In this document: piece after piece, positions 50,895 through 59,319 of the stretch
Position numbering within the stretch: position 1 is the stretch's first letter
Layout: every line of letters starts with the position of its first letter
Source of the DNA: Pseudarthrobacter siccitolerans
GTDB taxonomy: Bacteria; Actinomycetota; Actinomycetes; Actinomycetales; Micrococcaceae
Direction: 5' to 3'
Length of the DNA: 64,000 bases
Assembly (NCBI RefSeq): GCF_001046895.1
Contig: NZ_CAQI01000053.1
Coordinates: forward strand, 248,001 to 312,000
Notes under the pieces: generated by a model
Database searches by the model: none
What the model was told of the DNA's origin: nothing
The model's input: only the letters and a program-made list of their open reading frames with translations
Translations under genes and position numbers: made by a program

Positions 50895-51487
50895 AGCTCG
50901 TCCAGCATCCGGGCGGCAATCGTCCGGCCCTGAAGGAGCCGGCTGTCCCCGCCTTCGAGTCCTGCCCGCACCATGGCGCCTTCCAGCAGGAAGGCCAGGT
51001 GTGCGGCCAGCCCTGCACGGCGTTCATCCTGCCCCGGCAGCAACTCTTCCAGGTGCTTGGCCAGGAGCGCCTCAACTTCTTCCTTATGTCGCCGGACGGC
51101 GAGCCGCCCCGGGCTTCCGGCAGGCAGTTCTGCCGCCGCGTTGAGCAGTCCGCAACCGCGGAATCCGTGCTTGTAGGCGAAGTTTGCGTGATCCACGTAG
51201 GCGTCGAAAATGGCAAGCAGCCGTTCCCGTGATCCGGCAGCAGCTTCCGCCCGCGCGCGGTACAGGCCGAGCCATTCTTCATGCCGGGCTTCGAGGTAAG
51301 CGGTCACCAGGTCCGCCTTGGAAGCGAAGTTGTTGTACAGGCTCTTTTTCGCCACTCCAGCCTCGGCCGTGATCGCGTCAATCCCGGTGGCACCAACACC
51401 CTGGGCGTAAAAGAGCCTTGCCGCGGCGTCAAGCAACAGCACGCGCGCACGTTTTTTGGGTGGCAGGGAGACATCGGTCGGAGACAC
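50891..51487 (-). CDS. TetR-family repressor
   Basis: 198 residues. The HTH at about 18-60 contains GIDAITAEAGVAKKSLYNNFASKADLV. The C-terminal ligand domain has the layout of the LmrA/YxaF-like group (FAYKHGFRGCGLLNAAAEL). It overlaps the exporter gene downstream by GTGA. A perfect 22-base palindrome 22 bases upstream of its start codon is the probable operator, so it should repress itself and the exporter, and possibly the divergent SDR. Confidence 0.92.
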   Translation of the reverse strand: MSPTDVSLPPKKRARVLLLDAAARLFYAQGVGATGIDAITAEAGVAKKSLYNNFASKADLVTAYLEARHEEWLGLYRARAEAAAGSRERLLAIFDAYVDHANFAYKHGFRGCGLLNAAAELPAGSPGRLAVRRHKEEVEALLAKHLEELLPGQDERRAGLAAHLAFLLEGAMVRAGLEGGDSRLLQGRTIAARMLDEL

Positions 51488-51508
51488 TGGGGATCCTCTT
51501 CCTGGCGG

Positions 51509-51530
51509 GTAGGTAGACCAGTCTACCTAC
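51509..51530. promoter_or_regulatory. Perfect palindromic TetR operator
   Basis: GTAGGTAGAC-CA-GTCTACCTAC: ten-base arms match exactly. The inner TAGACCAGTCTA is the form known for LmrA/YxaF-type repressors. It lies between the TetR gene and the divergent SDR. Confidence 0.8.
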
Positions 51531-51626
51531 CATCTTGTCGTCAGCACCTTGCTTTCTCAGGATGTGGGTGATGAAACTCCTTGCCGGGCGTAACCTGAAG
51601 GCGGTTTCGGCGCTGAGGAGACGGCA

Positions 51627-52487
51627 ATGGGTTCAATGGATGGTCGCCTTGCACTTGTCACGGGTGCGACAGGTGGTCTGGGGAAGGCGATTGCCGCGGG
51701 GCTGGCGCGTGAAGGAGCTGCGATCGTCGTCGTCGGACGTTCCACTCCTCGGGCGGAGGAGGCGATGGCGGGCATCCGCGGCCAGGTGCCGGACGCCCGG
51801 CTTGAGCCGCTTGCCTGCGACCTGTCGGACCAGGCCAGCATCCGGCGGGCGGCCGCGGAATTTTTCTCCCGCCATGACCGGCTGGACGTGCTGGTCAACG
51901 CTGCGGGCGTGTTCCGAAAGGAGCGCCACGTAACTCCTGACGGCCTTGAGTTGACTTTCGCCACCAACGTGATGGCCTACTTCCTGCTGACCAACCTGCT
52001 GCTGGATGCCTTGAAACGGGGCGGAGCGGGGACCGGTGGAGGCGCGGGGCGCATCGTGAACGTGGCCTCGAAATACGGCACAACAGCACTGAACTTCGAT
52101 GACCTCCAAACAGCGAACGGCAAGTACAGCTACCTTCGCTCGACACCGCCCACCATGCTGGCCAGGGTCCTCCTCACCCAGGAGTTTGCCGAACGGCTCC
52201 GCGGTGCGGGCGTGGTGGCAAACGCAGTGCACCCCGGGCTGGTCAAAAACACTGGCCTGCTGCAGGACGTGGGCGGCCCGTTCCGCTGGATCACCAACAC
52301 ATTTGGCGGCCCTGCAGAAAGAGCAGCCGACACCGCCATCTGGCTTGCCAGCTCACCCCAAACCGCAGGGGTTTCCGGGAAGCTGTGGGCAAAGCGTAAG
52401 GAACTGCCCACGCCGGGGATGGGCTCGGATCCTGACGCCCGGAGGCGTTTATGGGAGGCCTGCAACCGGCTGGCAAAACTTTCCTGA
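51627..52487 (+). CDS. SDR-family oxidoreductase (retinol dehydrogenase-like)
   Basis: 286 residues: VTGATGGLGKAIA near residue 11, VNAAGVF near 90 and a long C-terminal part with VHPGLVKNTGLLQ. This pattern resembles the retinol-dehydrogenase-like SDRs. The catalytic Tyr lies in the segment KYSYLRSTPPTML, where the normal YxxxK Lys is replaced, so activity is uncertain. GAGGAG precedes ATG 51627. It is divergent from the TetR gene and may share its operator. Confidence 0.85.
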   Translation: MGSMDGRLALVTGATGGLGKAIAAGLAREGAAIVVVGRSTPRAEEAMAGIRGQVPDARLEPLACDLSDQASIRRAAAEFFSRHDRLDVLVNAAGVFRKERHVTPDGLELTFATNVMAYFLLTNLLLDALKRGGAGTGGGAGRIVNVASKYGTTALNFDDLQTANGKYSYLRSTPPTMLARVLLTQEFAERLRGAGVVANAVHPGLVKNTGLLQDVGGPFRWITNTFGGPAERAADTAIWLASSPQTAGVSGKLWAKRKELPTPGMGSDPDARRRLWEACNRLAKLS

Positions 52488-52559
52488 GTTCCCGCCCATC
52501 CAGTGCGGTAGCGGCTCCGAACATCAGGGGAGAATACTCTCTTTGCGGCAGGCGGGGCC

Positions 52560-52856
52560 ATGGACGAGCAGGACCAGCAGGCGCTGACCGCGGGAATCAT
52601 TCAGGAGCACCATCTTGACCTGGCGCAGTTGTGGCTCGAATACATCGCTTTGGGCGGGAATGCTACGCAAGAGGAAATCAAGGACTACAGCGCGGGTCTC
52701 ATCAGCCTTCCGGCCAAGGAACGCGACGTCCTGTCCCAGGCCGTCAATGAGCATTCCGACCCTGAAGGCCGCCCCCGTGAACTGCTGGCCATGGCCCCCT
52801 ACAGCGACTCTCCCCTCACCAAGGTGGGAAAGGATCCCTCCGGCCCCGCCAGGTAG
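52560..52856 (+). CDS. Small hypothetical protein, helical and acidic
   Basis: 98 residues, mostly predicted helix: DLAQLWLEYIALGGNATQEEIKDY, then LISLPAKERDVLSQAVNE, with a disordered tail. It resembles small actinobacterial proteins of unknown function that sit near stress or regulatory genes. It ends 5 bases before the stop of the convergent SRPBCC gene. A weak GGCGGGG precedes the ATG. Confidence 0.65.
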   Translation: MDEQDQQALTAGIIQEHHLDLAQLWLEYIALGGNATQEEIKDYSAGLISLPAKERDVLSQAVNEHSDPEGRPRELLAMAPYSDSPLTKVGKDPSGPAR

Positions 52857-52860
52857 GGCT

Positions 52861-53301
52861 CTAGCCCCCAGCGCGGGCGTTGAGGGTGTCCCTGATTCCG
52901 TTCAACGCCGGATCCCGCAACGACATAAACGCCGGCTTCAGGAGCGGCTGGATGATTTTCGCCGGCCCCTTGATGCTGAACTCTGCGGTGTACTTCACCA
53001 CGGATCCCGCGCCGGCGGGACTCACATCGATGGAGTCGAAGGCGGTCACGGTCTTGTTTTCGCCACGTAGCTTGATGTGGTTCTCCGTCAGCTCGATGAC
53101 CTCATATTCCAGGGACTGCCGCTTCCCCCGGAACTCGGACTCGGCGTGGTACCGGTGGCCCACAGCAACCGGACCAGGCGTGAGTTTGTCCATCACCGGG
53201 GTGCTGGGATCCCACTCGCTGGTGTTCTCGAACTCCCGCATGTAGGCGAAGGCCTGGTCCGCGGGCAGTATTGTTTCCACGCTTCCGGTGACTGTAATCA
53301 T
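52861..53301 (-). CDS. SRPBCC-family (START-like) protein
   Basis: 146 residues: MITVTGSVETILPADQAFAY, WDPSTPVMDKL and a long C-terminal helix. This is the Bet v1-like polyketide cyclase/SRPBCC fold, a hydrophobic-ligand pocket. ATG 53301 matches the family start, so the open frame upstream is not used. Ligand unknown. It lies just after the small gene at 53343 on the same strand. Confidence 0.85.
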   Translation of the reverse strand: MITVTGSVETILPADQAFAYMREFENTSEWDPSTPVMDKLTPGPVAVGHRYHAESEFRGKRQSLEYEVIELTENHIKLRGENKTVTAFDSIDVSPAGAGSVVKYTAEFSIKGPAKIIQPLLKPAFMSLRDPALNGIRDTLNARAGG

Positions 53302-53342
53302 CACCCCAGTGTAGGAACCCCGCTTCCGGAAGCCCACCCCTA

Positions 53343-53606
53343 TCAGCGACGCGGCGCAAAGAGTTGGCCGGCTGCCATCTTGAAGCACAGTTTTCCGTCC
53401 AACTCCTGCGGCCTGATCCACACCTCAAAACCCTCTGCAGCCGCAAAGAGCGTCCTTCCACCGCTGGCATCAGCCGCGATCCACAAGGCTGAGGAATCGT
53501 CCATGGCGTCATCCACCACGCCTGCCCGGACGATCTCGAAGTCCTTGCGGACCTCCACCGGTGTTCCCACCAGCCGGCGCCAGTCGTGGTAGCGGTACGG
53601 CTTCAC
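53343..53606 (-). CDS. Small hypothetical protein
   Basis: 87 residues, predicted mostly beta: YRYHDWRRLVGTPVEVRKDFEIVRAG, then ALWIAADASGGRTLFAAAEGFEVWI. It resembles small actinobacterial proteins with no named domain. It lies 28 bases after the SDR gene on the same strand, and the SRPBCC gene follows, so the three may share a transcript. Confidence 0.6.
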   Translation of the reverse strand: MKPYRYHDWRRLVGTPVEVRKDFEIVRAGVVDDAMDDSSALWIAADASGGRTLFAAAEGFEVWIRPQELDGKLCFKMAAGQLFAPRR

Positions 53607-53634
53607 AGCGCTGTTCCTGCGTCCGGCCGGACTG

Positions 53635-54408
53635 TTAGTGGAGGTGGCTTCCGCCGTTGATGTCGATGGTGGTGCCCGTGAGGTAGGCGGAGTCCTCGGA
53701 GGACAGGAAGGTGATCACGGCTGCCACTTCCTCGGTAGTGGCGTTGCGGCCCAGCGGGATGCCGGCGTTGATGGCTGCCTCCTGCTCCTCGGTGCTGCCC
53801 ACGCGGATGTTGGTGTCCACAGCGCCGGGGGTGATGGCGTTGACGGTGACGCCGGTGGTGCCGAGTTCCCGGGCAAGCGCCTTGGTGAAGCCGAGGATGG
53901 CTGCCTTCGCGGCGGAGTAGGGAACTTTGCCGAAGACGCCGCCGCCGCGCTGGGCGGACACCGAGGACATGTTCACGATGCGGCCCCAGCCGTTCTCGAT
54001 CATGTCCGGCAGGAAGGCTTTGGTGACAAGGTAAGTGCCGGTGGCGTTGACATCCATCACCTTGTGCCACAGCTCCAGCGTGGTCTCGAGGAACGGGACG
54101 GGCGAGGTGATGCCTGCGATGTTGGCGAGGGCACCGACGGGCGGCAGGTTGCCCGCGGCAACCTCGGCGGCGACGGCGGCCTGTGCGGCCGTGACGGAGG
54201 CTTCGTTGGCGACGTCGATCTCGTGGCCGAAGGCGGGAACGTTGAAGTCGTTGCCGATTTCGGCGGCGACCTTGGCGGACTTCTCGCCATCGAGGTCCAG
54301 GATCACCACCGCCCAGCCCTGGTTGGCGTAGCGGCGGGCGGTAGTCAGCCCGATGCCCCGGTCCGAAGTTGCCCCGGTGAGTACGGCGGTGCGCTGAAGA
54401 GTGGTCAT
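53635..54408 (-). CDS. SDR oxidoreductase of the transketolase locus
   Basis: 257 residues: VLTGATSDRGIGLTTA near residue 8, ANIAG near 86, NMSSVSAQ and YSAAKAA near 150-160, and the C-terminal YLTGTTIDINGG. All classical SDR catalytic residues are present. AAGGAG precedes ATG 54408. It is divergent from the transporter-transketolase genes and the shared gap holds three copies of the GntR operator. It probably oxidises a polyol or sugar into the ketose used by the transketolase; the substrate is not known. Confidence 0.88.
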   Translation of the reverse strand: MTTLQRTAVLTGATSDRGIGLTTARRYANQGWAVVILDLDGEKSAKVAAEIGNDFNVPAFGHEIDVANEASVTAAQAAVAAEVAAGNLPPVGALANIAGITSPVPFLETTLELWHKVMDVNATGTYLVTKAFLPDMIENGWGRIVNMSSVSAQRGGGVFGKVPYSAAKAAILGFTKALARELGTTGVTVNAITPGAVDTNIRVGSTEEQEAAINAGIPLGRNATTEEVAAVITFLSSEDSAYLTGTTIDINGGSHLH

Positions 54409-54518
54409 GGTTACTCCTTGGACGTGTGGTGGCGGTAAGCGGTACTTGGCCAAGGAGCCTCGTCGGTCCTTGTACTGCACGCTCTTGCTCAAGTGATGAG
54501 GAACACACTACGGCTTAC

Positions 54519-54530
54519 ACTGTTAACAGT
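54519..54530. promoter_or_regulatory. GntR operator copy 1 (ACTGTTAACAGT)
   Basis: A perfect 12-base palindrome, followed by CAA. It lies 111 bases before the SDR start. The core TGTTAACA recurs at copy 3; related forms are copies 2 and 4. Confidence 0.65.
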
Positions 54531-54542
54531 CAACCTCAAACA

Positions 54543-54555
54543 TTGACTGTTGACA
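54543..54555. promoter_or_regulatory. GntR operator copy 2 (TTGACTGTTGACA)
   Basis: Matches the half-site TGACTGTT of the other copies and has one change in the second half. It lies 24 bases from copy 1. Confidence 0.5.
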
Positions 54556-54591
54556 CGTGAGCATGATGGAAGTCACACTTAGGGATATCAT

Positions 54592-54606
54592 TTGTTAACA
54601 GTCGAC
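54592..54606. promoter_or_regulatory. GntR operator copy 3 (TGTTAACAGTCGACA)
   Basis: TTGTTAACAGTCGAC shares TGTTAACAGTC with copy 1. It lies 40 bases before the transporter start, a position where a repressor would block transcription. Confidence 0.6.
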
Positions 54607-54645
54607 AGCGGCGGATCCTCAGCTGCCTATCGAAAGGGAACCACC

Positions 54646-55983
54646 ATGAGCAATGAAGCTCTGAAAATGCGCGGCCATGTGCATGGCACCAAGGACGCCA
54701 AGCGCGTAGCTGTCGGCTCCGGTGTGGGCGCCGTCATTGAGACGTATGACTTCATCGGTTTCGGCACCGCCGCTGCGCTGTACTTCGGAACCGCGTTCTT
54801 CCCCACCGGTGATCCCGTCACCGGCACCCTGGCAGCTTTCGCCACCCTGGGCGTCGGCTTTGCCGCCCGCCCGCTGGGCGGAATCATTGGCGGACACCTC
54901 GGCGACAAAGTGGGCCGCAAGCCTGTGCTGGTCGCCTCCCTGATTCTGATGGGCGTCGCCACCTTCCTGATCGGCCTCCTGCCCACGTACGAGCAGGTCG
55001 GCTTGCTCGCTCCCGCGCTGCTGGTCTTCGTTCGCGTGGTCCAGGGCCTGGCCTTCGGTGCTGAATGGGGCGGCGCCATCCTGATGAGCTACGAGCACGC
55101 ACCGTGGAAGTCCAAGGGCAAGTACACCGGCATTGTGCAGGCCGGCTTCCCGGTGGGCCTCCTCCTGGCCAACCTCGTCTTCCTGGTGAGCGTGAACCTG
55201 GGCGGCGAGCTCGCCTGGCGCGTTCCCTTCCTGGCGAGCATCGTGCTCGTTGCCGTCGGCCTGATCATCCGCTCCAAGGTGCCCGAGTCCCCCGTCTTTG
55301 ACGAGGTCAAGGAGAGCGGCTCCATCGTCAAGAACCCCATTATCGAGGTCATCAAAACCGACTGGCGCAGCATCGTCCGCGGCATCGGCCTGCGCGTTGC
55401 CGAGACTGCCGGCTACGCCGTGTCCGTCACCTACATGATTTCCTACCTCCACACCCAGCAGTTGGCGGACAAGACGGAAACCCTTATCGCCCTCTGCATC
55501 GCCTCCGCCGTCGGCATCTTCGCCACCATGGCCTGGGCCCGCCTGACGGACCACGTCGGCCGCCGGCCCCTCTACATCTGGTCCACCGCTTTTGCCGCAC
55601 TCTTCGCGATTCCGATGTTCCTGCTGGTCAACACGGGCATGTTCATCTTCGTCATCGCGACCATCGTGATCTCCTACGCGGTTTGCCAGAACTCGCTTGC
55701 CGGCGCCCAGGGGGCCTGGTTCCCGGAACTGTTCCAGGCCAAGACCCGCTCCTCCGGTGCCAGCCTGGCCTACCAGATTTCCGCCATGGTCTCCGGCTTC
55801 ACCCCGTTCATCACCACCCTGCTGTTCGTCAGCTTCGGCTGGATGGGCCCGGCACTGCTCTTCGGCACCTACGCCCTGATCGGGCTCTGGGCCGCAGTGG
55901 CCACCCGGGAAACCTGGGGCAAGCGCGAACGCCAGCTGGCTGACGAAGCCACCAAAAGCACCCCCAACACCGTGAGCGTCTAA
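54646..55983 (+). CDS. MFS transporter, MHS (metabolite:H+ symporter) type
   Basis: 445 residues, 12 hydrophobic helices. The MHS hallmarks are VGAVIETYDFIGFG in helix 1, the loop GGHLGDKVGRKPVL, then RVVQGLAFGAEWGGA, and RLTDHVGRRPLY in the second half. The subfamily includes shikimate, citrate and proline-betaine carriers. AAAGGGAA precedes ATG 54646. Its stop overlaps the first transketolase gene (TAATG), so all three genes form one operon. Confidence 0.92.
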   Translation: MSNEALKMRGHVHGTKDAKRVAVGSGVGAVIETYDFIGFGTAAALYFGTAFFPTGDPVTGTLAAFATLGVGFAARPLGGIIGGHLGDKVGRKPVLVASLILMGVATFLIGLLPTYEQVGLLAPALLVFVRVVQGLAFGAEWGGAILMSYEHAPWKSKGKYTGIVQAGFPVGLLLANLVFLVSVNLGGELAWRVPFLASIVLVAVGLIIRSKVPESPVFDEVKESGSIVKNPIIEVIKTDWRSIVRGIGLRVAETAGYAVSVTYMISYLHTQQLADKTETLIALCIASAVGIFATMAWARLTDHVGRRPLYIWSTAFAALFAIPMFLLVNTGMFIFVIATIVISYAVCQNSLAGAQGAWFPELFQAKTRSSGASLAYQISAMVSGFTPFITTLLFVSFGWMGPALLFGTYALIGLWAAVATRETWGKRERQLADEATKSTPNTVSV

Positions 55984-56945
55984 TGACCGTCACGCACGAA
56001 ACGAATACGGAGCACGCAATGCCAACACACACTGTCCAGGACCGCGCAGCAGCGGTCGGCGCACCCGGAAACGGAGCGGCGCGTGGCCGGGTAACCCAAG
56101 AGCGCATCGCAAAGGCCAGCGCGGCTGCCTACCGGATCCGGCATCACGCACTGAACATGGGCGAGGTCCAGGGCCAGGGCTATGTGGGCCAGGCCCTGGG
56201 TGCGGCTGACATGTTCGCCACGGTCTACGGTGACCAGCTGAACTTCCGTGCCGAGGACCCGCACTGGGAAGCCCGCGACCGGTTCCTGCTCTCCACCGGC
56301 CACTACGCGATTGGCCACTACGCTGCGCTGGCAGAGGCCGGCATCGTGCCGGTCGAAGAGCTCGAGACCTACGGTTCGGACGATTCCCGGCTGCCGATGT
56401 CCGGGATGTCCACGTACACCCCCGGCATGGAAATTTCCGGCGGTTCCCTGGGCCACGGCCTGACCATCGCCGTAGGTATGGCACTGGGCCTGCGCTACCA
56501 GGGCTCGAACGCCCGGGTGTTCAACTTCCTCTCGGACGGCGAACTCGATGAAGGTTCCACGTGGGAGGCGGCCATGGGCGCCCACCATCACCAGTTGGGC
56601 AACCTCACCGCGATGGTGGACATCAACGCCCTTCAGGCCGACGGCAAAACCGACACCGTGCTCCGCACCGAACCGGTCACCGAAAAATGGGAATCGTTCG
56701 GCTGGTACACCCAGCGCGTGGACGGCAACGACGTCGGCGCACTGCTCGCAGCCTTCGACAACGCAGCCGCCCAGGCCGCCGCCGTCGGACGCCCCTCGGT
56801 AATCCTTTGCGACACCAAGGTGGGCCGCGGCGTACCCCTCCTCGAAAATCGCGAAAAGGCGCACTTCATGCGCATCGAAGAACACGAATGGCAGACCTGC
56901 CGCGAGCAGCTCACCGCCGGTTATGAAGGAAAGGCTTCAGCATGA
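55983..56945 (+). CDS. Transketolase, N-terminal (ThDP-binding) subunit
   Basis: 320 residues. The typical N-half features are AYRIRHHALNMGEVQGQGYVGQ, then STGHYAIGHYAALAEAG and the ThDP/Mg motif LSDGELDEGSTWEAAMGAHHH near residue 180. It works only with the C-terminal subunit encoded next. Split transketolases are used in specialised catabolic routes as well as the pentose phosphate path. The start overlaps the transporter stop and the stop overlaps the next start (ATGA). Confidence 0.93.
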   Translation: MTVTHETNTEHAMPTHTVQDRAAAVGAPGNGAARGRVTQERIAKASAAAYRIRHHALNMGEVQGQGYVGQALGAADMFATVYGDQLNFRAEDPHWEARDRFLLSTGHYAIGHYAALAEAGIVPVEELETYGSDDSRLPMSGMSTYTPGMEISGGSLGHGLTIAVGMALGLRYQGSNARVFNFLSDGELDEGSTWEAAMGAHHHQLGNLTAMVDINALQADGKTDTVLRTEPVTEKWESFGWYTQRVDGNDVGALLAAFDNAAAQAAAVGRPSVILCDTKVGRGVPLLENREKAHFMRIEEHEWQTCREQLTAGYEGKASA

Positions 56946-57973
56946 GCACCACCACCCAGGCCGCTTCGGCACCTGCAGCCACTACAACGGCGGCCAAGCC
57001 GAAGCTGAAGACGTCGGCGATGATCGCGTCCTTCGCCGATCCCGGCCAGAAAACCAGTTCCGCGCCGTTCGGGCACGCACTGGTCAAGGCCGCGCAGGAG
57101 AACGACAAGATCGTGGGCCTGACAGCTGACCTGGGCAAGTACACGGACATGCACATCTTCGCCAAGGCCTTCCCGGAGCGGTTCTTCCAGATGGGCATGG
57201 CCGAGCAGTTGCTCTTCGGCGCGGCTGCCGGGCTGGCCGAAACAGGGCTGGTGCCGTTCGCGTCCACCTACTCAGTGTTCGCCGCCCGCCGCGCCTACGA
57301 CTTCCTTTGCCTGGATGCGGCCGAGCCGAACCTGAACGTCAACATCGTGGGCGGACTGCCCGGCCTCACCACCGGGTACGGCCCCAGCCACCAGGCCACG
57401 GAGGACATGGCGATCTTCCGCGGCATGCCCAACCTGACCATCGTTGACCCCTGCGACTCGATCGACATCGAACAGGCAGTCCCCCAGCTCGCAGCCGCTG
57501 ACGGACCCACCTACCTGCGCCTGTTGCGCGGCAACGTCCCCACCGTGCTGGACGAGTACGACTACACGTTCGAACTCGGCAAGGCCAAGGTCCTGCGCGG
57601 CGGCAACGACGTGGTGTTCATTTCCTCCGGCCTGATGACCATGCGGGCGCTCCAGGCAGCCAAGGCGCTGGCGGCACATAACGTGGACGTCGCCGTCGTA
57701 CACACCCCCACCATCAAGCCGTTCGACGCCGAAACCGTCCTCAAGGAAATCAACACCGACCGGCTCGCCGTCACCCTGGAAAACCATTCCGTGGTGGGCG
57801 GCCTGTTCGAAACGGTCGCCTCCGCCGTCGTCACCGCCGGGGTAGGCAAGCGCGTGGTCCCGGTGGCACTGCCGGACCAGTTCCTCGACGCCGGGGCGCT
57901 CCCCACACTGCATGACCGCTACGGCCTCGCCGTGGACCGTATCGTGGCGAAGGTGCTGGCCGAGCTGTCATAA
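56942..57973 (+). CDS. Transketolase, C-terminal (pyrimidine-binding) subunit
   Basis: 343 residues. KTSSAPFGHALVKAA, the pyrimidine-domain segment FFQMGMAEQLLFGAAAGLA with the catalytic Glu, YGPSHQATEDMAIFR and the C-terminal VTLENHSVVGGLFETV fold are all present. It pairs with the preceding subunit to form a complete ThDP enzyme. A strong hairpin follows before the regulator gene. Confidence 0.93.
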   Translation: MSTTTQAASAPAATTTAAKPKLKTSAMIASFADPGQKTSSAPFGHALVKAAQENDKIVGLTADLGKYTDMHIFAKAFPERFFQMGMAEQLLFGAAAGLAETGLVPFASTYSVFAARRAYDFLCLDAAEPNLNVNIVGGLPGLTTGYGPSHQATEDMAIFRGMPNLTIVDPCDSIDIEQAVPQLAAADGPTYLRLLRGNVPTVLDEYDYTFELGKAKVLRGGNDVVFISSGLMTMRALQAAKALAAHNVDVAVVHTPTIKPFDAETVLKEINTDRLAVTLENHSVVGGLFETVASAVVTAGVGKRVVPVALPDQFLDAGALPTLHDRYGLAVDRIVAKVLAELS

Positions 57974-58001
57974 GCGAAGACCGGGACAGATTTTAGCTAA
58001 C

Positions 58002-58045
58002 GCAGAAAGCACGGCACCGCCCTCAGCGGACGCCGTGCTTTCTGC
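58002..58045 (+). terminator. Hairpin after the transketolase genes
   Basis: GCAGAAAGCACGGC (58002-58015) and its exact reverse complement (58032-58045) form a 14-base stem with a 16-base loop. No T-run follows. It likely separates the operon from the regulator gene. Confidence 0.65.
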
Positions 58046-58060
58046 CGTACCATCGAGTAA

Positions 58061-58076
58061 TGACTGTAAACAGTCA
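58061..58076. promoter_or_regulatory. GntR operator copy 4 (TGACTGTAAACAGTCA)
   Basis: Perfect seven-base arms TGACTGT/ACAGTCA around AA, the best copy of the motif. It lies 26 bases before the regulator start (58102), consistent with autoregulation, and matches copies 1-3 in the 54.5 kb gap. Confidence 0.7.
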
Positions 58077-58101
58077 ACTTAGAACATTGAGGACAGACGC
58101 C

Positions 58102-58761
58102 ATGGCCGGAGTGACAGCACCGTTACTGGGACTGCAGAAAAAAAGCCTGCGCGAGCAGGCGCTGTCGGCGCTGAGGACCGCTATCACCAGCGGTGAACTC
58201 GCGCCCGGCCGGCACCTGGTGGAAACTGAGCTGTCCGAGATGCTGCAAATCAGCCGGGGAACCCTCCGCGAGGCCCTGCGCCAGCTCGAACAGGAGGGCC
58301 TGCTGTCCGCCGGGCCCCGCGGCCGGCTCTCCGTCCGGCACCTGGACGAAAAGGAGATTCGGGACATTTTCGCTGTCCGGGCAGCCCTTGAATCCTTGGC
58401 TGCGCGCACCCTGTGCGAGCTCCCGGACCGCGCCCACGTGATCCAGACCCTGCATCAGACAATTGACGTGATGGAGGCGGCCCAGGACGCGTCATTGGAG
58501 GAGCGGATCGAGTCCGACATGGAATTCCATCGCACTCTTTGCCGGCTGACCGGCAATGAGACCCTCCTCCACTCTTGGGAGTCGCTTGAAGGCTCCATCC
58601 GGATGTCCATCATGTTTGGCGGCCTGGAAAAGGGCGTCAAGAACATGAGCGTAGACCGTCACCGGGAGATCGTGGCTGCCATCGAAACCGGCGACGCGTC
58701 CCTCTCGCGCAAGACCATCCGGGAGCACATGGACAGCGCCGCCGCGAACCTGGTGGCCTAG
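58102..58761 (+). CDS. GntR-family regulator, FadR/FCD type
   Basis: 219 residues. Winged helix: LREQALSALRTAITSGELAPGR, then ISRGTLREALRQLEQEGLL. An FCD domain (about 85-215) has the metal-ligand positions DMEFHRTLC and DRHREIV. The start is ATG 58102 with GAGGAC upstream; an ATG at 58060 would read through the operator and is rejected. The operator set ties it to the SDR, transporter and transketolase genes. Confidence 0.92.
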   Translation: MAGVTAPLLGLQKKSLREQALSALRTAITSGELAPGRHLVETELSEMLQISRGTLREALRQLEQEGLLSAGPRGRLSVRHLDEKEIRDIFAVRAALESLAARTLCELPDRAHVIQTLHQTIDVMEAAQDASLEERIESDMEFHRTLCRLTGNETLLHSWESLEGSIRMSIMFGGLEKGVKNMSVDRHREIVAAIETGDASLSRKTIREHMDSAAANLVA

Positions 58762-58843
58762 TACCCCCGGCCGGGAATCCCTTTGAGTTGCTGACCGTTA
58801 ACTGAATGTGCGGAAGAGTCCGCGCCTTCAGACGAGGGATTGA

Positions 58844-59296
58844 ATGAACGCGAAGTTTGTATCAGTTGAAGACGACGCCGGGAAGGTCACCCGCTACGCC
58901 CGCCATGCCAACGGCGGCGGCCTCATCGCTCCGGGCGCAACTGTGGCCGGGAGCGCGACCATCGGTCCGATGACTTATGTGGAGTACGGTGCCCGGATCG
59001 GCTCGGGCTGCCGCATCGGGCACGGCAGCTGGATTGACCGCGATGCGACCATCGGCGACCGCACGGTCATCGGTGACGGCGTACGGATCGGCCGCGGCAC
59101 GGTGGTGGGCAGCCGGGTGCACATCGGAAGCCATTCGAGGATTGGCTCCGGCGCGCTCATCGAGCACGGCGTGCACCTGCACGCGGACACAACAGTTCCC
59201 GACGGCGGGCACGTCCCGTTGAGTGCGCGGACCCATGCCCCGGATCAGGCGAAGCACCGGCCGCACCGGAAGAGCAAGGGCCGGATGGCGGCCTGA
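58844..59296 (+). CDS. Hexapeptide-repeat (left-handed beta-helix) protein
   Basis: 150 residues. From about residue 28 to 118 there are repeated six-residue turns, including IAPGATVAGSATIG, VEYGARIGSGCRIG, IDRDATIGDRTVIG and VHIGSHSRIGSGA. A basic tail ends the protein. Such folds occur in acyltransferases and gamma-carbonic anhydrases; the usual three metal His of the anhydrases are not clear here and no acyl-acceptor domain is present. Function unknown. GAGGG precedes the ATG. Confidence 0.8.
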   Translation: MNAKFVSVEDDAGKVTRYARHANGGGLIAPGATVAGSATIGPMTYVEYGARIGSGCRIGHGSWIDRDATIGDRTVIGDGVRIGRGTVVGSRVHIGSHSRIGSGALIEHGVHLHADTTVPDGGHVPLSARTHAPDQAKHRPHRKSKGRMAA

Positions 59297-59319
59297 GTAG
59301 CTGCTCCAACGGGCGGGGC

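Noticed and set aside
58060-58101. ATG 58060 as the start of the GntR gene
   Set aside because: The 14 codons would encode the operator palindrome; ATG 58102 has GAGGAC upstream and matches the family N-terminus.
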